From Paraglomus occultum (taxonomy: Eukaryota > Glomeromycota > Glomeromycetes > Paraglomerales > Paraglomeraceae): 64,000 bases of DNA. The notes under the pieces are model-generated. The model did not search any database. It was not told where the DNA came from and worked only from the letters and a program-made list of their open reading frames with translations. Shown in pieces: positions 48,529-61,190 of the stretch. Numbering within the stretch: position 1 is the stretch's first letter; the number at the start of each line of letters is the position of its first letter. The position numbers and the translations under genes are program-made. The stretch is from the NCBI GenBank assembly GCA_910592205.1, contig CAJVPJ010000032.1, forward strand, positions 1 through 64,000. The letters run 5' to 3'.

Positions 48529-48917
48529 TAGCGATTATAGTAGTGACAATGTGATGGCGAGAAAAATGTGCTAACACGTGATTATTGAGGCCTGACAATT
48601 TATTATCATATATTAATATGGGTAACCACATGATGATCATTTGATAATCATTAGCGAATCTTAGTTCTTTTTGATTGTTATTATTATAATTCCTTGCTTA
48701 AATGCACAAGTCATTGCTTCTGATATTAATAAATTTGACACACTGACCTAGACAGTGTTTGCTATATGATAGTGCCAGATGTTTGATCGATTAAAATTAG
48801 GTTACGAAAATTAAAATGATTGCTTGCAACAGTTCGAGTCCAGCATATGGCTTTACAGTCAATTTTTTGCGCAACCTCATACAGGGAGTTCTTCACCATA
48901 TTTATTTTAAAACGAAG

Positions 48918-49389
48918 TATGGTGCAGGACGTCTATACTCGACAATCACGTGATTTGTTTCAATTTTAAAGCCCTATAACTTTTTACACAGACATTATTT
49001 TTAAGATTGAACCGGTAACTTTGTAGAGCTTACTGTGAAGAACAAAAGTACCAGTCAGATTTTAAAAATAATATCTGTAAAAAGTTGAAGGGGTTTAAAG
49101 ATGCCTAAGTAATTCGAATGGTCCGTACCATATTTAGTTCGATCTACCAATTTTAACCAATTATATGCTACTAATACGTTGTTTCAATTTCGATCAAAAG
49201 TTATGGATTTTAAAACCCTATAACTTTTTACACAGATATTATTTTTAAAATTTGACCGGTAACTTTGTAGAGCTTACTGTGGAGAACAAAAGTACCAGTC
49301 AGATTTTAAAAATAATATCTGTGTAAAAAGTTGAAGGAGTTTAAAGATGCCTAATATGTGATTGTCGAGTATAGATTTCCTGCACCATA
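48918..49389. mobile_element. MITE made of nested inverted and direct repeats
   Basis: Terminal inverted repeats of about 33 bp: TATGGTGCAGGACGTCTATA at the left, and at the right its near-complement ending TTCCTGCACCATA. A TA dinucleotide sits at each border, as for Tc1/mariner insertions. The interior holds two direct copies of a ~147-bp block (about 48964-49110 and 49207-49353). Each block is itself an inverted repeat: CTATAACTTTTTACACAGA at one end and its complement TCTGTGTAAAAAGTTG at the other. A fragment of the same family opens the window (49-79). There is no coding capacity. Confidence 0.8.
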
Positions 49390-51701
49390 GAAAATGATTA
49401 AAGAGCAATTGAATGCAGTTATTAAAGACAATTAACAGCCTTTCCACGTAACAGAACACGACCAGCGGCCTCATCAGCAATTTCCGACAATGTAGGAATT
49501 GAATTGATTACTTCCTTTTCTCAATATATTTTATACTAATCGACATCATTTCAGCAAGAACTTGATTTCTTTTTTTCGTTCCGTTCCGTTTATTATTTGA
49601 GGTTACATATTTTTTTATCACCGCCACGTATTTAGGTTATGCTGTTACTTTGATTTAAAAATGTTTGAATTATTGCAGAATATGTTTCGCTATTTTTGTC
49701 CTTCAACATTATCTTAGACGGTTCATAGTCATGCCGACGACGTATTGTATAATTGTTTTTGTCATCAATCTTAGTCGCGACGGTCTTGTTACATGAGGGA
49801 AATCAGTCATTCCACTGAATAATCTATGATGTAATGACACTCTGAGTAAATCTATGCCTTTTTTGGTTCGGGTGAACCAATTCGACAAATTTGGAACAAA
49901 GTTCATTAATAATCGCAGCAAGACAGTCTTTTCTTTACTTTCGGGAATATACAGGATGACGATCATATTTTAACATACAATTTCGTTATTATTATACTTA
50001 TTAGCATTAGTATATATTTTGACATACAAGATGCGCCACTAAATTTATACAATTCCAGATTAATTGAAAAATCGGAGCCTTTCTGACAATATTAACTCAA
50101 CAGAGGTAAAGTAAAATGTCTTGAAACGATCCGAAACGATTTGCATTAGTAAAAAAACTATTTATGTACTGTACAACTTGAAATCAATTAAATTTGCGTT
50201 AGTACTAATACTAAGGGGATCGCCCCCGCTAAACGACATATTGCAGAATGATAAACATTCTAAACCATTACTGCCTTTCCGAGATGGACCGGTCATTCGT
50301 TTTGCCCAAAATCCATGTGTTTGTATTCCCTCACCATTTGACTCTGAAGCCAATCGATTGTATTTTCTGGATTGTGAACTATTTACATACCGATCACTAG
50401 TCAGGTTTCGGACTGCTGCGGAGATTGGTGTTCGATGAGAGTAAGCGGAAAACATTCATACGATCTTAAATTAGGATAATAATAAGTACGCTAACGTCAT
50501 TACGTCTGCATAGTAATTAATGAAGATTGAAATTTTACGAATTGGTGATATCTTCCGTTACTAGTTCATCACGTATAACCGAACTTGGAACTTTAAACAA
50601 TCAAGTTCCATGGTTTGTGGAAATAATAGTCCCGTTTGTTCGTTAATAACTCGGGTTATTAATGTTGATATTGTAAAAACGGCATTAAGGATTTTGCGAT
50701 CGAGATTTGTAACCAAGCATTGATTATGTCAATATCGAACAATACTATTTGTAGATCGGTAAAAAGAGTCTGATTTCTGATAGAGAAAATAATTCGGGGA
50801 GCTAACAAAACAAGACCGCCGTAATACATATCCGAATAGAAGACACAGCCACCAATAAAGGCGCTTCGCATAGCCGAATAGACTATTGTTTCGTCACTTG
50901 ATAATCAAACCGAACTTGAAGACCAATACCAATTTCATTTTTTCTAAGTCAATCAGACGCTCACGTTTATACTTACTTACTATTATCAATTAATATCCCT
51001 TAACAGAGAGTAAATAGTAGGACAGGCAGTCGAAAGAATAAAGCACAAGATTTCCTTAAATCGTTGTATATAATAAACATTATTTAAATGAATCATAAAT
51101 CATCAGAGGCGACAATCAAAATGTTTGTAAATCATCACAGTTTGTGAATGATGTCAGAAAAAGACTAATTTCAAGATCCTAAAAGGGTTAACCAATAGTT
51201 TAATTCCCGAACAAAGTTAGTCGTCAAAAAACAAAGCAAATGGTCGATTCAACCAATGACGAATTTTTGCAGCCATGGAGTAAAAATACACCGCGGGCCG
51301 ATCAATGGCCGTAGTAATTAATTTCTCCAGTCGCAATTGATTCGAGTATAACATGTGCGAAAAATCAGATGTAAATTCTTGTGTTTGAGGTTCAGGGTTT
51401 ACCCGATTAGTCAGTCTCTCTTTGGTTCCGTGCAAAGTTATTTGCCCTAAAAAGTCAAAACTGTTGGCCCGAGATCTGCAAAAACTGTAAATTAGAAATA
51501 CTATAAATACAACGCGCACTGGATCCCAAGTGCAATCGCTTATACGTAGCAAGCAAAGAGCGACGTTAAATCAAGGACTACAACTACCATTAAATTTTTT
51601 TATAATTAGCGAGCATTTGTGTGTTAAAATCCTAAATTCGACTTTTATTCACCAACCGATAAAATTTTACTTGAAAAAGAAAATCACCCGAAGAATTGAA
51701 A
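49390..51701. other. Gene-poor region upstream of the ABC transporter
   Basis: Frames on the minus strand at 49709-49966, 50162-50455, 50659-50871 and 51217-51552 are short and unrecognised. The last (111 codons, with a hydrophobic start) overlaps what should be the transporter promoter. No RNA gene was recognised. Confidence 0.4.
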
Positions 51702-54700
51702 ATGACGTTCAATATGACGGAAAAAGGTGTACATACCGAAGAGAAAGAAGCAAAAGTCTCATTTATTCAGTTATTCCGTTTTGCAACTACTACCGATAAA
51801 ATATTAATAGCTCTTGGCAGCATCGGTGCTGCAGCGAACGGAGCTGCGCTACCCTTAATGACCATCGCTTTTGGTGGAATAATTACAGCATTCGGCGTGT
51901 TTTCTATTGGAGTCACTCAAACTACCGATAAAGAACAGCTTGATGCGTTAGGAGATCAATTGAAAGACACAGTTAGGGACAAATTGTATTATTTTATTGG
52001 TCTCGGCGCTGCTACTTTTATATTAAGCTATTTGCAAATGGCATTTTGGATGGTTGCTGGCGAGAACCAAGCAAAGAGAATCAGAGAAAAATACTATGCA
52101 GCGATTATGCGACAAGACATTGCTTTTTTCGACGCTATCAGCACTGGGAATGTAACTAGCCGTATTTCCGGAGATATATCATTACTACAGGAAGGCATTG
52201 CCGAAAAAGTCGGATTAATTATTCAATATATTACAACCTTTATTGCCGGATTCGTTATAGCATACACCAAACAATGGAAATTATCGCTTGTTCTAACCGC
52301 CGCGCTCCCATTACTCGTTGCTGCCGCGGGCCTAATGTCTAAAATTCTAGCCGCAGCAAGTAAGGATAGTCAAGATGCCTACGCCGCCGCTGGTGCTGTT
52401 GCCGAACAAGCATTCTCCAGCATTAGGACTGTCGCAGCGTTTGGTGGAGAAGAACGTGAAACTCAGCGATACGTTAGTAAACTAGACAAGGCTTATCAAG
52501 TTGGGAAGAAAAGAGCGTTAGTTAACGGTATCGGCATGGGTTCAATTATGTTTACGATATTCGGAACTTATGGTTTGGCATTTTGGTATGGTGCTACTCT
52601 CATAGTTAACAACGAAACGAATGGTGGAACAGTGCTGAACGTATTCTTTGCCATTATTATCGGTGCTATTCAACTGGGACATGCCGCCCCTAATTTCGCT
52701 GCTATCGGACACGCTCTTGGTGCCGCCGCCAAATTGTACGAGGTGATCGACCGTGTTCCCAAGATCGATTCCGAATCCACTGAAGGAATGAAATTGGCCA
52801 AAGCGAACGTGGTTGGAAAGATAGAATTTAAGAACGTCGATTTTCACTATCCCCAAAGACCAGACGTTCCGATACTGAAGAATTTCAATTTAACAATACA
52901 ACCCGGTCAAACCGTCGCACTCGTTGGAAGTTCGGGAAGTGGAAAGAGCACCATTGTTAGTCTGTTGGAACGCTTTTATGATCCAATAAACGGGCAAGTA
53001 TATCTCGATGGGGTGGACATAAGAAATATCAACATTAAATCGCTTAGAAGTCAAATCGGTCTTGTGGGACAGGAACCAGTTTTATTCCCAACGAGCATCG
53101 CCCAGAACATCGAATGGGGTGCCATACCCGACGAAAAGGGACCTACAATGGATGAGATAATTGAAGCGTGTAGGAAGGCCAACGCACACGAATTTATCGA
53201 AGAATTGTCTGACAAGTACGATACAGATGTTGGCGAAAAGGGCTCTCTTCTCTCCGGTGGGCAAAAACAACGCATTGCTATTGCTAGAGCATTAATAAAA
53301 GATCCACGAATTCTTCTTCTGGATGAAGCCACTTCTGCATTAGATACTGAATCCGAACGGTTGGTTCAAACCGCTCTCGACGCTGCTGCTACAAACAGGA
53401 CGACTGTGGTTGTTGCTCACCGATTATCAACAATTAAAAACGCCGATTTGATTGTTGTCATGAACAAGGGTGAAATAATCGAAATGGGAAAACACGACGA
53501 GTTGATTTCCAAGGAGGGCGTCTATTATAGTCTGGTCAAAGCTCAAGAGCTAAAGACGAAGAAAAATGCCGAAAAAGAAGAAGAAAATACCGAAGATGAT
53601 TCTTCATCCACTGACCAATCGGACGATATTACTGTTGACATGAACGAACCAAAATCGCGCGAAATGATGAGAAGAATGTCCACGAAAGCATCAGTTTCCA
53701 AGTCGTATAAATCTCGACAAGAAATCGAAGAGGAAGCAATCGAAAAAAGCAAAAACAAAAAGACGCCTCTCGGTCGTATCTTCCGATTGAACCGACCAGA
53801 GGCTGGTATTATGGCTATCGGTGCTGTTGGTTCTATTATAAATGGAGCAATAATGCCGCTATTCTCTCTCGTGTTTTCTACCATCCTCAATATATTTTCT
53901 CACGTTGACGACCTTCATAAAATGCAACACGACGCTAATTTCTGGGCTGGCATGTTTGTTGTGTTGGCGGGAACAGCATTCCTTGCTAACACCGCGCAAC
54001 AAGGTCTATTCATACTATCCGGCGAACGTCTAACTCGAAGATTGCGTAGGCTTACGTTTACAGCTCTCATTAAACAAGAGATTGGTTTCTTTGATGATGA
54101 AAATAATGCAACTGGAATACTCACCTCGAAGTTGGCTGTCGATGCATCTCGGGTAGAAGGCCTTACCGGTAGTCTTATGGGCACTATTCTTTCGACCGTC
54201 TCTAGCATAGTGAGTGGACTAGCAATTGCGCTGTCTGCTGGATGGAAGCTGGCCCTAGTCGTCATAGCGGCATCGCCTGCTATAGTTGCATCCGGCGCGT
54301 TGCAAATGAAGTCGTTGGCGGGATACGGAAACCAGACACGTAAGGCGTACGATAAATCGGGACAAGTGGTACAGCAGAGCGTGTCTAACATGAGAACCAT
54401 CGCTGCATTGACAAGAGAAGAAACATTCAAGGATTTATATAACAGAGCCATTTTGGAACCACATAGGATAGCAGTGAAGGGTAATTACATAAGCTCTCTT
54501 GGATTTGGATTGTCTCAAGGTCTCTTGTTTTTCGTATGGGCTCTTGCGTTCTGGTACGGAAGTCGACTCGTGAGCAGTCTTGAATACACACAGTCGCAGA
54601 TGTTGCGCGTATTGTTTGCGGTAGTGTTCTCGGCAATGTCGCTTGGACAGATGTCTTCGTTTGCCCCAAGTTCAGCGAAAGCCAAGGTGGCTGCTATCAA

Positions 54701-55526
54701 CGTGTTGGAGATTCTAGATCGTAAAAGTCTTATTGACGCGTCAGATGTTGAGGGCAAAGAAATGCCTGCTCCTATTACCGGTACATCGTCTATCTCGAAT
54801 GCCGTGTTCAACTACCCAGCTAGACCGGATGTGCCTATATTGAGAGGATTAAATATAGATATATTGGCAGGAAAAACCATCGCTCTCGTTGGTCCATCTG
54901 GTAGCGGAAAAAGCTCGACCGTGTCGCTATTGTTGAGGTTCTATGACGTCTTATCAGGAAGCGTAAACGTGGAAGGTGTCGATGTGAAAGATATGAATTT
55001 ACAATATCTTAGATCGAATATAGCATTAGTAGGACAAGAACCGGTATTGTTCGACTTGACTATTGGCGAAAATATAGCTTACGGAAAAGAAGGATGCAGT
55101 CAAGAGGAGATAGAGCAAGCAGCAAAAGCAGCCAATATTCATAACTTCATAATGGGTCTTCCACTCAAGTACGATACACGAGTCGGTGAGAAGGGCACAC
55201 AATTGTCAGGAGGACAGAAGCAGCGTATAGCTATCGCACGTGCATTGATTCGTCACCCAAAGATTCTTCTTCTAGACGAGGCTACGTCTGCACTAGATAG
55301 TGAGAGCGAGAAAGTTGTGCAGGATGCGCTCGACAAGGCATCAACTGGACGTACTACCATCACGATTGCCCACAGATTATCAACTATTCAAAATGCAGAT
55401 TTAATATTAGTATTAAAGAAAGGAAAAGTGGTTGAGCAAGGTACACATCTACAATTAGTTGACATGAAAGGACTATATTACGATTTAGTTACCAAACAGG
55501 CATTAATAAATAAGGAAAGCACATAG
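51702..55526 (+). CDS. Full-size ABCB (P-glycoprotein-like) ABC transporter
   Basis: ATP-driven exporter of the ABCB/MDR type, with order TMD-NBD-TMD-NBD and 1,274 residues, the usual length. First membrane domain about 30-340; first nucleotide-binding domain with Walker A GSSGSGKST (about 409), signature LSGGQKQR (517) and Walker B ILLLDEATSALD (536); a charged linker about 620-690; second membrane domain about 695-1000; second NBD with GPSGSGKSS (1063), LSGGQKQR (1168) and ILLLDEATSALD (1187). Both sites look catalytically complete, including the H-loop HRLSTI in each. Substrate cannot be told from sequence; relatives export drugs, lipids or peptides at the plasma membrane. The start is the ATG at 51702, six bases after an in-frame TTG. 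The gene has no introns, unlike its neighbours. An ATAAATATAAAT stretch follows the stop. Confidence 0.95.
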   Translation: MTFNMTEKGVHTEEKEAKVSFIQLFRFATTTDKILIALGSIGAAANGAALPLMTIAFGGIITAFGVFSIGVTQTTDKEQLDALGDQLKDTVRDKLYYFIGLGAATFILSYLQMAFWMVAGENQAKRIREKYYAAIMRQDIAFFDAISTGNVTSRISGDISLLQEGIAEKVGLIIQYITTFIAGFVIAYTKQWKLSLVLTAALPLLVAAAGLMSKILAAASKDSQDAYAAAGAVAEQAFSSIRTVAAFGGEERETQRYVSKLDKAYQVGKKRALVNGIGMGSIMFTIFGTYGLAFWYGATLIVNNETNGGTVLNVFFAIIIGAIQLGHAAPNFAAIGHALGAAAKLYEVIDRVPKIDSESTEGMKLAKANVVGKIEFKNVDFHYPQRPDVPILKNFNLTIQPGQTVALVGSSGSGKSTIVSLLERFYDPINGQVYLDGVDIRNINIKSLRSQIGLVGQEPVLFPTSIAQNIEWGAIPDEKGPTMDEIIEACRKANAHEFIEELSDKYDTDVGEKGSLLSGGQKQRIAIARALIKDPRILLLDEATSALDTESERLVQTALDAAATNRTTVVVAHRLSTIKNADLIVVMNKGEIIEMGKHDELISKEGVYYSLVKAQELKTKKNAEKEEENTEDDSSSTDQSDDITVDMNEPKSREMMRRMSTKASVSKSYKSRQEIEEEAIEKSKNKKTPLGRIFRLNRPEAGIMAIGAVGSIINGAIMPLFSLVFSTILNIFSHVDDLHKMQHDANFWAGMFVVLAGTAFLANTAQQGLFILSGERLTRRLRRLTFTALIKQEIGFFDDENNATGILTSKLAVDASRVEGLTGSLMGTILSTVSSIVSGLAIALSAGWKLALVVIAASPAIVASGALQMKSLAGYGNQTRKAYDKSGQVVQQSVSNMRTIAALTREETFKDLYNRAILEPHRIAVKGNYISSLGFGLSQGLLFFVWALAFWYGSRLVSSLEYTQSQMLRVLFAVVFSAMSLGQMSSFAPSSAKAKVAAINVLEILDRKSLIDASDVEGKEMPAPITGTSSISNAVFNYPARPDVPILRGLNIDILAGKTIALVGPSGSGKSSTVSLLLRFYDVLSGSVNVEGVDVKDMNLQYLRSNIALVGQEPVLFDLTIGENIAYGKEGCSQEEIEQAAKAANIHNFIMGLPLKYDTRVGEKGTQLSGGQKQRIAIARALIRHPKILLLDEATSALDSESEKVVQDALDKASTGRTTITIAHRLSTIQNADLILVLKKGKVVEQGTHLQLVDMKGLYYDLVTKQALINKEST

Positions 55527-58500
55527 AATTAGACTCGATACATGATAAACAATTGTATGTAATTATTGGCGATTAGCGCGTTAGAATTATAAATATAAAT
55601 ATTTATCATGACTTGTAAAATCTTTACATTTATTTAATTTAATCAAAAACGTCAATATGATCGATTGTTGAATCTTAATATCGTCGATTTAGCGATAACT
55701 TGTACATTAAACAATCTATTTTAATTACGAGCATTTCAACACATTGACAAAACTCTTGCCGCTTTATACGGAGAACAATATATAACAGCCTTTGAAAATG
55801 CCATAATTCTTTATAGAATTAGCATTTGTCGTGGAATGCAATAAATGCCATGGGTATGATATTACCGTTTTGGAAAATAAACACGTTAATTTTTCGTTTA
55901 TGGAGAATTCGAACATGACTTGACCTTCTATGGATAACCAAATTTACTATTACCGACCGTTTTCAAGAAACTTACCCTTAACCGAATACTAAATTAGTCA
56001 GAAAAATAAAGACGCCGAATTAGCTAACGATCGAAGGAAACCCATTAAGTTAAAGACATCGCTAAAGTTTATGCAAGTAATCTTAAATATACAACGAACA
56101 TAATCTGTAACTTATTCATTACTAGCATGCGCTTAAAATAAAATTTCGTTGGCAATCTTGTCACAAATAAAATTTAAAACCCAAAGTCAGATAATAAGCT
56201 TGATAGTTGGCAGTCCTTTTTCTAAAGACAGTGTGAACTCGTAAAATAACTTTTAACAGAATTTTTTTCGATCGAATTAATTTAAAAGCCTTTCATAAAA
56301 ATAGTTACCAGATTACTGACCTTTCACTCTTCTGGTAGGACCTTAAGTCGCCAAATTTTGCTTTTTATAAACGACAAAAGACTAAAAGTTTGGATAGTTT
56401 ATTAACTCGACTCGAATAAAAGAGATATGGCTATCTGTACATTATATCATTGATGGAGTAATATTAATTTAACATAATAATCAGTAATAAAATTTTCAAG
56501 TCAGTTAACTTATCGGCTCGTACTCGCTGTAGTATCAAATTCGGTCAGTTATATCAGCGCCTGTCAAAAGACTGAGACAGCGCGTATCTAAACACAATTT
56601 AGTTAGTATTCGCACGATATTAATTTTGAGGATTAAGCTTGTGTTGGTAATGAATTTTGTCTAATGGCGCGTAACCGCTGTTAAATATTATTGTTATTAT
56701 TTCGGAAAAACTAAAATCTGAGAAAAACCGAGAGTATCAAGATGATGGATTGATGTATTAAAAAAGTACTATGTACCAGAAAACTAGACGTACTGGATTT
56801 TCTTCAGTATTGGCAAATAGGGTTCGTGTCATAACATAGACAATTACTTCGCAGACGTTATGTTTCATTAACAATTATTCACCGACAGTTATTTCGCAAA
56901 CAGTTATAGTTGTTGAACACAGGTGTAAGTTACAGTCGATGCACAATTCTTTAATTCCTAATCTCGCAAATGATAAATCATTGTTGGCAAAATAAAAAAG
57001 TCTGTCGGTGAAATATAACGTCTGCAAAATGACTGTTGATGATTTATTCAACTGCTTGTTTTGCTTAGTCGTGACTTAAAATTTCTTTCACGAGTGAAAA
57101 TAAAGCAATTCCTAATATTAAGCATAATTATAGCTATTAAGCATTATATGCAAATATTACCGGTAGTGAAAAAAAGGACTGATCGCATTGAGATAATCAG
57201 CTTTCTTTGGATTTGACAAATTATCTTGACTATTAAAATGACCAATCTTTTGTAATAACTCAATGTTTGAAAATTTCTTCGTACACAATTCAGTTTATGT
57301 GTATCTTTCTCAAGAACTTTTTAGCTGCTCTTTTGCAAGATACCCATGTTTCTATGCATTAGCTTTTGAAGCTGGAACTTTATAACACGTGGATTGACGA
57401 TCAGATCATCAAGCACGTGTTTATTTATTCAGATGAAAATTCGGTAGATCTTGTGCTTATCGTTATCATTGTTGTTATCGTTATCGCCACTTATCAGCGT
57501 TATCCTATTTAAGATTATGTGATTGAAAAAAGCATTATTGTTGTATTTAGAAAGAGGGAAGGGGGTTAATCAATCTGACTACACATATTAATATGTATTA
57601 GTATATATGTTAAATATATACGGTATTGCAGGGATGGGGTACATGGAAAAATGACTCTCCGGATTTGCGTAGTACGTGTTGATCCGATCATGTGGAGATC
57701 GGCAACCCAATGCAAAAAATGGCAATTACCGATTGTGGGCCCTTACTATTATCTCGATTTTCCCCAATGTTCTGAAAAGCAAAGAGTAAAGTAAAATAAA
57801 TAAAATAAAAGTTATGCGGTTAGTACTAACACGGCACGTACCACAAATAACCTCTTTGCTTCGAATTCCCAGATTAGAATGTATCAGTTTTGCATATTTG
57901 GAGAGTGTTCAAAAACCGAATTGAATGGCATATCATAGCATTGTGAGAGTCGGAAATTAAATCAACAGGCTCTCCGCCATTACAGTATTGTGTATGTATA
58001 AATAAATATAGTAAACAGAGACCACCACTGCACTGCCGCATACAACTAATGATGTTCGATAATGATGTTCGATGCATACATGAATATGCTGCAGTGCAAA
58101 TAAATGGTAGTAAATGTAAACAGTTGCACCCGCCGCCCAGCCGCTTCTAAATAAACATTGGTGATGTCCGACTCATCGGAGTTTACTAGGAGTTTCCGCT
58201 TTGACGATCGTTTGACACACAATAATACATGGGTATCACCGTGACAGCAATTAATAACCCATTCCTACTGCCAAATTTGTATTCATTGGAAATAGATATC
58301 ACCTTTGTCTGTTATCACAGCCATTCACTTTTGGTCGTACATTTAAAACGAAACTAGTTTTCCATTCTGGATTAAGAGTGCATGACTTGCTGACTGTTCA
58401 GTGTTTATGTTGCATAAAGATGTTCGACCGCTGGAACAGTGGAAGAGATCGTTTAAATCAAAATAGGTAACTTTTGGCAATCGAGTTGTAGATTATTATG

Positions 58501-59931
58501 ATAAACATCACACCGACCCCCTTCGACTCTTTCCAAAAAAGATTATATGCAGTTTAATAAATCTTTCCTTCGTTCTTTTATTTATTCATTCAATACACCC
58601 CAACATTTTTAATATCCTCCTAAAATAGCTCTTTCCTTTTAAACCCAAAAAATTTTCCAAAATAAAATAAAGAGTTGCATAGCGTGCGTAACGACGTAAC
58701 ATATCATAAAAGTTAAAAGATTGTCATAATGAACTGGTCGACATCGACCTTAGAAAAGAGGGTGGTTTCCTATAGTCGTAATCTCAAACATACAAAAAAT
58801 AGGAGGATGACTGATGATTTTGCAACGGAGTGATAGAAAATGCATACGACCGTTGAAGAGAATAAGTAAAAAAGATGAGAAGAAAAAAAAAGTCTATTCG
58901 GTGTTGCTTTTGTATCTCCTGTAACATGTATTAATCTATAGCAAAAAGGTGGAAGATTATGTGTGTGTTTGTATTTTGGGTCATCTATCGTTAGATTGAT
59001 GTGATGATGAAAAGAAATAAAAAAGAGAGAATCAAGAGAAGAAAGAGAATGGTAAAAGTGAAAAGCTAATTCGTTTCCGGTTTGTTCATGGAATCAATTC
59101 CTCAACTGATCGCCTTTGAAAATGAAATAAATACAATATTATAAACATCATCAATCAAGCAAGCGGTGAGTGAGGAAAATCACCAAAAAATTGAAAAAAG
59201 ACAGACTATTATAACTATCACACTGACTATATATTGCATAGTCTTGACAGTAATTCAGCATGTGATTTAACATGGCATTGAATATATCTCTTTCATATCC
59301 GATTACGATCCAACATTCATCTTGTAACTCTTCTCGTTTCTCTCTTCTCTTCACTCTCCCATCTTGATCAGAAGAGGGGGTGATTTCAGTGAAAACATAT
59401 GATACAAAGAAAAGGATATGAATGTGGAACCCATCAAATTGTGTTATTCCCAAGTAAAGGAAAATGTTACAGGAATTTCGTATCGAAAAAAAAAAAACCG
59501 ACACAATAGTCCAAAGTATAAACAAAAAGTAAAAAAACGAAGAAAGATGAGCAGAAAAAGAAGGTGAACGAACACTGTCAATACGAATATAATGCGAAAA
59601 CGCGGAACCAAGAATGTTCAATTAGTTCCGCGTAACACAGTCGCCCCCCAAATAAGCTGACCTTTTTTTTTTTGATATATCACTCTTGATAAGAAATATC
59701 CAATAGTTCTATATATCTCATATTCACAATAATTTGACACTGTGTTTCGACAATCTCGTCAAGCATCCAATCCATTTTATGCCCAAAACATCGTATTCAA
59801 ATTATATCCAACATACCCGCTACAAAAATCAATATTACAAAGTATTAACCAACAACACTCACAGCATACTCGATGACACAAAAAGTATACACGCAATAGG
59901 GATCGTTTGTATTTGTAATTTTCTTTCCCTT
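55527..59931. other. Gene-poor region between ABC transporter and zinc-finger gene
   Basis: About 4.4 kb of AT-rich DNA between two genes that point toward each other, so it should carry both 3' untranslated regions. A minus-strand frame at 59151-59621 (156 codons) lies just beyond the zinc-finger stop codon. Its Phe/Ser-rich composition is what T-rich untranslated DNA gives by chance, so it is not called. No RNA genes or clear repeats were found. Confidence 0.45.
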
Positions 59932-61190
59932 TCAGCATCCTCTCAACACCGTTGTTGGATTCATAACCTTCACTCCCTCTACCTCACCATCATATCTAAC
60001 TTTCTTTACAGGTCTACCCAGTCGATGTACACGTAGATGTCTCCTCATGTTACTCTGTACAGAAAACTTCCTTCCACATCCAAGTTCGGTGCATACAAAC
60101 GGTTTCTCCCCTGTATGTGAATATGTGTGAATGCGTAATGAACTTGGGCGACTAAACCTCTTGGAACAGTATGGGCATTGGTATCTATTTGTCGTAGACG
60201 ACTGGGTGGAAGACGCAGATGGGTCATCTAGCGACTTTGGAGATCCAAGGCGTTTTGATTGTGCCATGAGCGATGAAGAGAGATCAATTCGAGGTATAGC
60301 CTGTGCAGCCGAGAGAGGCGTGCGATGATACGGAGAAAGTGCTGACGATTGTAACGGGTGGGAGGGATATCGTTGTAATGATGCATATTGATGGGAATGT
60401 GGAAAGTCTTGCTGGGTAATGGATGTTGAGAGTGGGGATGGTGCTCGTGGTGTAAGGAGCGCTTGCGTGTACAACTGAGTCTTATTCATATATGGGTAGT
60501 TCGTGTATTGTTGTGCAGAGTAACGGGTTGCATCTTGAAAAGAGGGATGGTTTGTGGACGTCATATCTGGTGACTCGGGCGGGGAGAGTAATGACAGAAT
60601 GTTTGATGGATGGGGATTATTCGGTAAGTTGGAGAGTAACATTGTAGATTTTGTGGGTGAAAGTGATTGTGGATATGATTGTGGATATGATTGTTGAGAT
60701 GGTGCCGGGAGAGTGGGAAGCAGAGGTTGCAGACGCTGTGTTTGGGAGTAAGTGTCTTTTGGAAGATGTTGTAACTGGTGTTGAAGGGGTTGCATGTGGT
60801 GTTGAAATGGCTGTTGAATGTGTTGGATATGTTGTTGTTGCTGCTGCTTTTGCTGTTGAATGCGGATATGTTGTTGTTGTTGGTGGTGAAGTTGCTGAAG
60901 CGATTGTTGATGGTGTTGGAGCTGCTGCTGTTGCTGTTGCTGTTGTTGTTGTTGTTGTTGTTGTTGTTGCTGCTGCTGCTGTTGCTGTTGCTGCTGCTGC
61001 TGTTGCTGTTGCTGCTGCTGCTGCTGTAGCTGCTCTTGTTGTTGCTGATGAAATATCATTGGTGTTACTGGAGGCGTTGTTGTGGATTGAAGAGAAAGTG
61101 AGTTGAGTTTTGTAGAAGGCTGGGTTGTATTGATATAATCACTAGAAACGTCTTTGATAAGGTGTTGTTCTACCACGGGTTGAGTTGATT
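59932..61190 (-). CDS. C2H2 zinc-finger, polyglutamine transcription factor (5' end incomplete)
   Basis: The last exon, about 419 codons, starts after a TTCCAG acceptor at 61191 in phase 1. The N-terminal part has a glutamine tract of about 40 residues followed by further Gln/His-rich sequence, then a Pro/Ser/Gln-rich region with SPPESPDMT-like phosphorylatable motifs. Near the C-terminus are two C2H2 fingers: CPYCSKRFSRPSSLRIHTYSH and CTELGCGRKFSVQSNMRRHL...H, joined by a TGEKPF linker. The architecture indicates a nuclear DNA-binding regulator; targets cannot be inferred. The start codon is not in this exon. Two phase-1 exons at 62995-63275 on the same strand could be upstream parts. Confidence 0.85.
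60919..61050 (-). repeat. CAG/CAA trinucleotide tract coding polyglutamine
   Basis: Mixed CAG and CAA codons (CTG/TTG on the + strand) in tandem for about 130 bp, coding the glutamine run of the zinc-finger protein. The CAA interruptions limit slippage compared with a pure CAG run. Confidence 0.9.

Noticed and set aside
48826-48845. GTTCGAGTCC, resembling a tRNA T-loop
   Set aside because: No matching T-stem, anticodon arm or acceptor stem could be built around it.
49709-50871. Minus-strand frames at 49709-49966, 50162-50455 and 50659-50871 as exons of one gene
   Set aside because: No consistent splice phases or recognisable protein features connect them.
51217-51552. 111-codon minus-strand frame with a hydrophobic start
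   Set aside because: It lies in the expected promoter of the ABC transporter and has no family resemblance. A real short gene cannot be excluded, but support is insufficient.
59151-59621. 156-codon minus-strand frame just downstream of the zinc-finger stop
   Set aside because: Phe/Ser/Ile-rich composition expected from T-rich untranslated DNA, with no recognisable motif. More likely 3' untranslated region.
60651-61106. Plus-strand frames of Leu/Val/Ala repeats
   Set aside because: Opposite-strand reading of the CAG/CAA polyglutamine tract of the zinc-finger exon.
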